From Trichomonas tenax (lineage: Eukaryota; Parabasalia; Trichomonadida; Trichomonadidae), in the NCBI GenBank assembly GCA_023091735.1, contig JALKBU010000632.1:1-29964 (forward strand): a DNA stretch of 29,964 bases, given 5' to 3'. Of the stretch, positions 1 through 7,100 are shown piece after piece; position 1 is the stretch's first letter, and every line of letters starts with the position of its first letter. Both the position numbers and the translations under genes were made by a program. Under the pieces are notes generated by a model. The model saw only the letters and a list, made by a program, of their open reading frames with translations, made no database searches and had not been told where the DNA came from.

Positions 1-149
1 TAAATATCGATGTTTTCTTACCAATTACCAGTTAGGTATATGCTCGTTGATGATAGAGTTGTGGCTCGTCAACAACACTAACCTGGATGTATTGGTTAGA
101 CAACAAAGATATTTATGACACTTTTTACAAAGGTGACAATTTGCCCGCG

Positions 150-206
150 CAAAAAGTGACAGTTTATTCATGAAAAGTGACTTTAAGGTTTCCCTGTCAC
201 TTTTTG
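150..206. repeat. 13-bp perfect inverted repeat, CAAAAAGTGACAG
   Basis: CAAAAAGTGACAG at 150-162 is matched by its exact reverse complement CTGTCACTTTTTG at 194-206, with 31 bases between. Further GTGAC/TCACTTTT words lie inside (172-184) and just outside (about 209-217). TCACTTT resembles the parabasalid initiator (TCA, pyrimidine, W, W) and recurs upstream of the gene at 20928 and at 29384. It could be a protein-binding or divergent promoter site, or a short transposon relic. Confidence 0.6.
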
Positions 207-501
207 GTGTTCACTTTTGTCATAGACTCATTGTGTGATTGGCTTATCCACATTTTATATTTCATTTTGAAGGTCGTCAATTTGACACGTAATCATGATA
301 TTTCTGACATCATGATATATAAAGATATATATGTGTGTCTAACAGGCGTGAAAATCTATGGAAAATGAGAAGCGTAGGGTAATTTAACGAAAATAAATAA
401 TGGGATGCACTTTATTTTAAATTAAATACATCTCTACATCATTAATTCGATTTGTACTATAATTTTGTGACGATCTTTGACAAATAAAATATATTTCAAA
501 A

Positions 502-534
502 TTTACTTGCCAAATACCCATTTTACTTGACAAA
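502..534 (+). promoter_or_regulatory. Pair of TTTACTTGNCAAA motifs, 20 bp apart
   Basis: TTTACTTGCCAAA (502-514) and TTTACTTGACAAA (522-534) are two near-identical copies of the window's recurrent spacer motif, exactly 20 bases apart and both on the plus strand. The next plus-strand gene starts 840 bp downstream at 1374, so a promoter role for that gene is uncertain; the pair may have served the relic at 536-697. Confidence 0.45.
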
Positions 535-535
535 C

Positions 536-697
536 GAGCCCGCTTTACTATTTAATGATGGCCTCACTCATGTGCTGATTTCAGGTGAATATCATGAAGT
601 CAAAGCTGCTTACAGCAGTTCAAACATAAATGAAAACTCAGCTGCAGCCAATTTGCTTAGTTTTTCTCGAGGAAGCACCCAAAATTACTGGTTTTAA
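536..697 (+). pseudogene. Short coding-like relic, C-terminal fragment of an unknown gene
   Basis: A 53-codon open stretch without a start codon ends at a TAA at 695-697. Base composition is clearly richer in G+C than the flanks, and the translation is balanced rather than the F/I/K/N-rich output of random AT sequence (for example GEYHEVKAAYSSSNINEN and SRGSTQNYW). I do not recognise the family. It may be the tail of a truncated gene or chance. Confidence 0.3.
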
Positions 698-1373
698 TAC
701 TCGAAATCAATATTCAGCATCATAAACTAGATTGGCATGTCATACATTTAGTTTCGTTCTCTCAAATTACATCTCTTGATCCTTAAAGCCCTATTTTTCT
801 CGGCTTCAATATTTATTGTTTAGCATTCATGCTTAGATTATTTCCCAACTTACCCGGGCACACCACGAAAGTCGAAATACTCAAGAGTTTTCCTATCTTT
901 CAATGCACATTGCATATTTTTTTTCTTTTAATCTTTTCTTTTTCTTTGTTATTTAGTAAATATATGCTTATTGTAGTATTTTTAATCAAATTCAACTTTA
1001 CAAAAAAGATAGCAATAGAAAGATTCTGTCTTTTCAATACCTTTCAATTTTGCGTTCCTATTATTTTGATGACTATATCCGTTTTATTCAAAAATTGAAT
1101 GTAATACAACTGTCAGATTTTATTCTCCCACTATTACTATTATAAATTATATTGCAATAATTTTCACAAACTTTTCAATAAATTCAATACATAACCGCTT
1201 TTATTATATGATCTATATGCTATGTCTAATAAAAATTTGATAAAAGAGTTTTAGGTTATACGATTATTTTTGGTTCAAAAACTTATCGTTTAGGAACAAC
1301 AAAATTTCTTACTATATCATATATTATAGAAAATCATCAAAAGCTTTCACGCCCGTAAAAAGTGAGCAAATTT

Positions 1374-2144
1374 ATGGAAACAGAAGCAATGAAGAAAGCA
1401 ATCATAGCGATCATACATTCTATATGTTCATATCCTTCCTGCCTCTTCTGGTTCGCTTCTTTGTTCCCCATTCTCTGCTATCTCATCTCTTACTCTTGTT
1501 TCACACAGGAAATCGACAACAGTGGACTTCCTACATTTTTCGAGTTATTCACTTCAGATATCACCCATCGATACTTCGTTTTCGCTATTTGGTCGTCGCT
1601 TTTCTTACTGATTTGCTTAACAAATTATCTCAAAAAATATTACACGATTTCGCACAAAAATTCTAGCTTGGAAACGAAAGTCAGACTGAAAATATACCTT
1701 TCGCTGTTTGCAATTTCAAGCATTTTATATACCATTTTTTTCTATTTAGCGGTTTACATAGATATAAGCCTCCGCCCAGTGCTTCACGCGATGTGTTTCA
1801 TCGCATTCTTCGTCACACACCCTTTTATCCATTTAATTCCGAAGAGTATCGTGAGATTGAAGCACAGGACAAGAAATCTTCACGGATATACATTGGTCAG
1901 TTTATCATCAATGGCCACTTTAATCGGGTCTCCGCTTCTTTTATACTGTCGCTTAAATGGATATGATTCGGGTATATGCAATTCGATATCAGGACTTCTT
2001 TTTAGCAGTGCTTACTTAATGAATGGTCTCAGTTATATTTTCGACGCGATGACAGTTCTCGGCCACAGATTTATTCGTTTCTATTTATATTTTCCTCCGC
2101 AGAAAACTATTTCGCATAGGAAACCGTCCGCTGCTATTGTTTGA
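1374..2144 (+). CDS. Six-pass membrane protein, possibly Frag1/DRAM/Sfk1-like
   Basis: The protein is 256 residues, starting at the first ATG (1374); an in-frame GTG 12 bases upstream is unlikely as a eukaryotic start. It shows about six hydrophobic segments, roughly residues 18-41, 64-87, 102-127, 133-156, 171-192 and 200-225, and a basic C-terminus. The short loop after the first segment (EIDNSGLP) recalls the 'ISDxGxxxP' loop of Frag1/DRAM/Sfk1 proteins, and the HAMCFIAFF segment resembles their fourth helix. Known members act in GPI-anchor remodelling, autophagy or lipid kinase anchoring at endomembranes; assigning any of these here would be inference. There is no cleavable signal peptide. 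Any multi-pass family with similar topology remains possible. Confidence 0.55.
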   Translation: METEAMKKAIIAIIHSICSYPSCLFWFASLFPILCYLISYSCFTQEIDNSGLPTFFELFTSDITHRYFVFAIWSSLFLLICLTNYLKKYYTISHKNSSLETKVRLKIYLSLFAISSILYTIFFYLAVYIDISLRPVLHAMCFIAFFVTHPFIHLIPKSIVRLKHRTRNLHGYTLVSLSSMATLIGSPLLLYCRLNGYDSGICNSISGLLFSSAYLMNGLSYIFDAMTVLGHRFIRFYLYFPPQKTISHRKPSAAIV

Positions 2145-2637
2145 TTCGTTTGATATAGATTCTGCTGTTTTTTGATAGTTGTTTAAATATTTCTTTACAT
2201 GAAATTAGCGATTTTTTGCTTCATTTCTTTTTCAGTATTCTTTTTTCTTAGAGCTCTTTTCATTGTATCATTCCCAATGATAAACGATTTTTGGAGAAAA
2301 ACAAAATTACACGACAAAAATCGAATTTACATAACAAAATTCTTTTTCAATATTTACTTGTCAGAAAAATCTTTACATGACATTTAAAAAAATATTTCTC
2401 TGAATTGAAAATAATCATAATTCTCTAATGATTTTTGCCACTTTACATTTTTATTTGACAAGCATTACTTTACATCTATTGCATTTTTGAGATTTGACAC
2501 TTTACATTGATACTTGACGTCTAAAGTCGATCGTTTTAAATGTTATTTTATGAAAAATTATATACTTTATGTTTCATAAATTGTATTTACGTGTCAGATG
2601 TAAGATTTATTGGTCAAATATTTAAAAAACGTATTTA
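2145..2637 (+). promoter_or_regulatory. Promoter region of the actin-related gene, dense motif array
   Basis: No gene is seen. The spacer is packed with plus-strand variants of the recurrent motif: TTTACATAACAAA (2326), TTTACTTGTCAGA (2353) and TTTACATGACATT (2372), preceded by ATTACACGACAAA (2306). Looser TTTACAT/TTTGACA words follow at about 2442, 2454, 2469, 2493 and 2501. Several copies are 19-20 bases apart, about two helical turns. All lead into the actin-related gene at 2645, so an upstream regulatory array is the simplest reading. Confidence 0.45.
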
Positions 2638-2643
2638 TCAAAA
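2638..2643 (+). promoter_or_regulatory. Inr-like element at the actin-related gene start
   Basis: TCAAAA ends one base before the ATG at 2645. Parabasalid transcription starts at an initiator of the form TCA(+1)YWW very close to the start codon; this copy fits except for the pyrimidine. It argues for translation from 2645 rather than from the in-frame ATG at 2540, which would add 35 residues not found in actins. Confidence 0.4.
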
Positions 2644-2644
2644 A

Positions 2645-3742
2645 ATGAGTTCGATTCCAGTGATTGTCATAGATAACGGTTCCGGATTCATCAAAGTCGG
2701 CATCGCAGGAAATGAGGCGCCGAAGTCCGTTTTCCCCTCAATAATCGGAACGCCCAAATCGGAGCAGTTGATGGTTGGCGGCCAAAACAAAGATTATTTC
2801 GTCGGCTACGAAGCTGTCGCGAAGAAGGACCTCCTAAACCTGAGGTACCCGATAGAGAGCGGCGTTATCAACAACTGGGACGACATAGAGCGCATTTGGA
2901 GGCACTCTTTCTACGACGAACTTCATATCGTGCCAGACGATTACGCAGTGCTCGTCACAGAGAAGCCTCTGACCCAGAGAACACATCGCGAGAAGTTAAT
3001 GCAAATTATGTTCGAAACTTTCAACGTAAAAGCGTATAATTCTCAAATGCAGCCGATTCTCGCTCTCTTCAGTCTCGGAAAGACCGCAGGTGTCGTCTAC
3101 GACTCGGGAGAGGGCGTTTCTCAAACAGTTTCCATCTACGAAGGCTACGGAATCACACATACGATTGTTCAAAGCGCTGTTTCAGGAAACGACCTCACAA
3201 AGTTCCTCTACGAGAAACTCAAAGATAAAAACGTCGATTTATCAACAGCAAATCACATCAAAGAGCGCGCTTGCAAAGTTGCACTCGATTACGCAACAGC
3301 GCTTCAAGAGAAGGAAGATCCTCTTCCGTACACTCTTCCTGATGGCTCTGCGATAGAACTCGGCACAGAAAGGATCACTTGCCCCGAACTCTTCTTCCAG
3401 CCGTCAATAATTGGCGCTAAAAGCGACAGCGTGCACCAGGGAATTTTAAACTCTATAACGAAGTGTGAGAAGGAGATCCAGAGCACCCTCTTCTCTAACA
3501 TTGTCCTCGCCGGTGGTTCTACGATGTTCAGAGGACTTCCTGAGAGAATACAGAAAGAAATCGTTTCTTTGGCACCGCCATCAGAGAAAGTCAACGTTAT
3601 CGCAACAGCAGGAAGAAGAAACGCTGTGTGGCTCGGCGGCAGCGTCATCGCTTCCCTTGAAGCCTTCTCGCAGATGTCAATTGAAAAGTCTGAATACACT
3701 GAAGAAGGAATCTCAATCGTCCACAGGAAGTGTTATTGCTGA
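2645..3742 (+). CDS. Divergent actin-related protein
   Basis: The 365-residue protein spans the full actin fold. The start at 2645 puts the first phosphate loop (VIDNGSGFIKVG) near residue 9, as in actins, and the tail (SIVHRKCYC) matches the actin C-terminus (VHRKCF) with two changes. Also visible are VFPSIIG, the YPIESGVINNWDD segment, the catalytic-glutamine helix (QMQPILAL), the second phosphate loop (YDSGEGVSQTV) and the adenosine loop (LAGGSTMFRGL). It is too divergent for the conserved conventional actin and lacks large insertions typical of Arp2/3 or nuclear Arps. It is best called an actin paralogue, probably a cytoskeletal ATP-binding protein. DSGDG is DSGEG, and the histidine that follows in actin (VTHT) is glutamine (VSQT), both near the gamma-phosphate. 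It is convergent with the CHD-like gene. Confidence 0.9.
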   Translation: MSSIPVIVIDNGSGFIKVGIAGNEAPKSVFPSIIGTPKSEQLMVGGQNKDYFVGYEAVAKKDLLNLRYPIESGVINNWDDIERIWRHSFYDELHIVPDDYAVLVTEKPLTQRTHREKLMQIMFETFNVKAYNSQMQPILALFSLGKTAGVVYDSGEGVSQTVSIYEGYGITHTIVQSAVSGNDLTKFLYEKLKDKNVDLSTANHIKERACKVALDYATALQEKEDPLPYTLPDGSAIELGTERITCPELFFQPSIIGAKSDSVHQGILNSITKCEKEIQSTLFSNIVLAGGSTMFRGLPERIQKEIVSLAPPSEKVNVIATAGRRNAVWLGGSVIASLEAFSQMSIEKSEYTEEGISIVHRKCYC

Positions 3743-4100
3743 GTGTTTTTTTTTTATATTTATATATTTATTTAGTATGTTTATATTAATGATTGAATGT
3801 CTGTTTCATCTAAATATTCATTTGTATCTCTAAGTCATTATTTTTAAAAAATTTAATTGCCCTAAATAGAATCGATTCTAAAACTCCAAATAGGATGATT
3901 TTGGATTCGCTTATGTGATGCTTATATGAGCATTGATGTTTTTATGATTTTTCACATCAAATCAAAATCAAATTTGAATCGAATCTAAAACTCCAAAAAT
4001 GAAAATTTCGGGGTCGATAATTGATGATTATGGTATTTTTGTGATTTTTCATAAACATACATTATGTTTTACAATATAAATAATAATTAAAACAATAAAA
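3743..4100. repeat. Convergent spacer with a diverged ~107-bp tandem duplication
   Basis: The spacer between the convergent stop codons carries two copies of one unit. The 22-base anchor beginning GAATCGATTCTAAAACTC at 3869 recurs at 3976 with one mismatch, giving a period of 107 bases. Each copy ends in an ATGATTTTTCA/GTGATTTTTCA-like stretch (about 3944 and 4041). No gene is visible. Similar duplications follow the Rab and GAP genes. Confidence 0.65.
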
Positions 4101-7100
4101 TTAATTTGTTTTGTCTGGTTCGTCGTCGATTTTAATGATTGGGATCCTGATCGCCGAATGACTGAGGAGTCCACTCTGTGTTGGCATCTCTTCTTGGATT
4201 CTCGCCTGAGAGATGATGCTTGGCTGCAACTGACTGGAAACGATAACTATTGGCTTTGGCGCTGGAGCAGGAATCTGCTGTGCCTGAACTTGGTTCTTGA
4301 GAGCCATCAGAAAATTCTGAAACTGCGCCTGCTGATTCTTTATCTGATCGAGCTGTGTCTGTATCTGGTTCGCTGTCTGTCTCGACTGAGGAAGGATCAA
4401 ATTCTGCGAAGTGTTGATCTGCCTTAATTGCTGCTGAAGTGATGTCAGTTGCTGGCTTTGGCTGTTCAACACTTGTAATTGCTGCGTCTTCTGTGGGAAC
4501 TGAGCATTGATTTGGTTGTATGAAGCTATTATCTGTTTGTTGCCCTCCATCAAAGCAGAGCAGGTGCTGCTGAGTGTCTGAACTTGCTGTGTGAGTTGCT
4601 GCATTTGCTGTTGCTGTTGCTGACGTAACTGCTGCTGATACTGCTGTTGCTGAATGTATTGCGGAGTGACAGTGATGATGTTCGATGCTGTCTTTGGCGC
4701 AGATGTCGTCTGTGTTGGATAGACGTAGGCCTTCGGCTGCTGATTCGATGGCGGAAGAACCTGAATTTGCATCGCTGGCTGTGCTTGAACAGGCTGGAAA
4801 ACGTGTTTCTTGATTGTCGCTTCGTTCTTTTGAGGCTGCTGAACGATTTGGATTTGCGGCTGTGGCTGAGAAACTTGGATCTGTGCTGGTGGAGCAGTGA
4901 TGATTTGGATCTGAGGCGGCTGCTGCTGAACAACTTGAATCTGTGGTGAAGTCTGTGGAATTGATTTTGTTGGAATAACAGGAAGCTGCGGATGATTGAT
5001 TTTTGCAGCAGTGAATTGTTGTTGCTGTTGTTGAATCTGTTGCTGATGAATTTGTTGATATTGCTGATGCTGTTGAAGTTGGTGCTGCTGTTGCATTTGC
5101 TGCATTTGCGCCTGTTGTTGCTTTTGAGCCTGAATTTGTTGCTGCTGAACTTGAATTTGTTGTTGTGCTTGAATTTGTGCTTGTTGAGCCTGTTGTTGTT
5201 GCTTTTGCCCCTGAGCTTTATATGCGTTGTAATTCTTGAGGGAATAAACGTTTCCTCTGTTGGACAACAAGTGATGAATCATCGCTGCTGTTCTGTTGTA
5301 GTGAACTAAAATGCTTCTGACGACATCGTTTGGGAATGCTTTAGAATTGACCAAGAAAACGAAAGCATCGTCAATGATTTCGTGCGGAATGTGCATTTCG
5401 ACGAACAGCATTGTCAAAACATTCGGATGAATCTTCGCGTTGACAATCAAATCCAACAAATTTTTCGGTGCGACTTTTCCTTCTCTAACTAATTGAAGAA
5501 CGAATTCCGGAGGGAGCAATTCGTTCTTTATTGCGTTGTATACTGAATTAGAATTGATCTTCATTTCGCGGGCCATTTGAAGGAACGCGTCTGGTGTCAA
5601 TTCGTGATTTTTAAGTTTGTCTTCAGCAGATTGCAATGATGAAATAACCGGAGGTTGTTTGATCGTTATTTGCTGTGGAACAGCCTTTGTTTCTATTGCT
5701 TGAGTGACTTTAACTTGTGGAACAACTTGTGGCTGCGGAACTTTGACTTCTACTGGTTGTGGGGCTTCTTTTTGTGGTTTTACTTCTTTCGGTGGCTTTT
5801 GTGGTGACTTCTGTGTTGTCTTTTGCTTTTGTTCTTCGTCTTCACTCGATGATGATGTTGGCTCTTTCTTCTTCGGTTTTCTGCCTCTCTTTGCCGGAAC
5901 TTTCACCGATGGTTTCTCTTCGTCAGTGAATGTTGTGACTTTGCTTGTAAAAACTTGAGAAATCGCTGCAATTCGGCGTTCAACGATTGATTTAGTTGCA
6001 GTGTCTTGTAATCCTTTGTAATTTATCAATGAAACCAAACAATCCGTTTGTTGGACTTGGAATTCCATTATATCGATTTCTGGGATCAGTTTCGCGTTCT
6101 CTACACCGAACTGGCACGCGAACTTGAACAAAGTAATGTCGTGGTCGTATGTCCATCCGTCAGGAAGCTGCCCAACGAATACAGACAATCTCTCTTGTTT
6201 GGAAAGATTGAGATAGTTTCTGATTGAGTTCATTGCGATAATCTTCGGTTTGTATTCAGTGAGATTTGCTCCGATGATTTCAACGACGTCTTCAGAGTTC
6301 GTCATCGCGCTCGGAAGAACCAAAGATAAATCGTGGATGTGGAATTTCATGATTTCATCTCTCAAGTCATGACAGAATCTTATTGCTTCGCTTGAAGTCT
6401 TCCTAAACAAGCAGCACAAAGCGACGATTTCTTCACCATCCTCGGCACCGGATGTTGTATATGGAATGCCAAAGTTTGCGAGCATGTAGACGACTTGCAT
6501 CACTTCACTTTCGCACCATTCTGTTGTCTTCGGATGCTTTCTGAATGTGTCAACAACTAATTCCAAAATTGTGTTTTCGGAGTTAACATTTTCTGTTGGA
6601 CCTAAATGTGTTGCGAAAGAATTGACGCTCTGCATCATTGCGACACGAAGTTCGTCGTAACGAGGAGATGTTAAATTCTTTCCATCGATGACTTCAGACA
6701 AATTTTCGACTGTTGGATATTTATCTTTGTCGGCGCAGAATCTCTTCGGGAATTCTGTTCTACTGATTCCTCCATAAGCAGCGGCTGCGAGTCTATCGTT
6801 TGCTATCAAGCATGTTTTCGCATGGCTTCTTGATACCTTTGATTCTCCCAAAATATTTGCGATTGTCTTCGCTGCGTTGTTATCTTCGTAATTTTCGTTC
6901 CATAACTCCATCCATCGCGATCTGAAAACAGGAATTTCTGTCAACCCGAACAAACTGGATATAGCTGCAGCCAAATAAAAGACTTCGAGAGTGTCGCAAT
7001 CTGATAACATCAAAACAAAGCTGATTTTGATGAATTCTTTCGTTTTATCAACATCCAAGCCGACTTCTTTCGCGATTTTGTCAAATGAAAGAACGCCGTA

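Larger units (their letters stand above)
1..1373. other. AT-rich intergenic region upstream of the first gene
   Basis: I see no intact gene here. The spacer contains a 13-bp inverted repeat (150-206), two TTTACTTGNCAAA motif copies (502-534) and a short GC-richer coding-like relic (536-697), listed separately. The remaining open frames, for example 829-1098, are short, hydrophobic and AT-driven, as expected by chance in such sequence. The first ~120 bases are slightly less AT-rich and could be the tail of something outside the window, but nothing is recognisable. Confidence 0.6.

Noticed and set aside
829..1098. 89-codon plus-strand frame
   Set aside because: Its translation is hydrophobic Phe/Leu/Ile-rich output of AT-rich DNA, with no domain, no Inr close by and no composition shift.
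2650..2663. GTTCGATTCC-like word resembling a tRNA T-arm
   Set aside because: It lies inside the actin-related coding sequence and has no matching acceptor, D or anticodon arms.
3304..3699. 131-codon frame antisense to the actin-related gene
   Set aside because: It mirrors the conserved actin frame; the sense frame carries all recognisable motifs.
4992..5309. Leucine-rich plus-strand frame opposite the CHD-like gene
   Set aside because: Poly-leucine is simply the complement of the CAA/CAG glutamine tracts.
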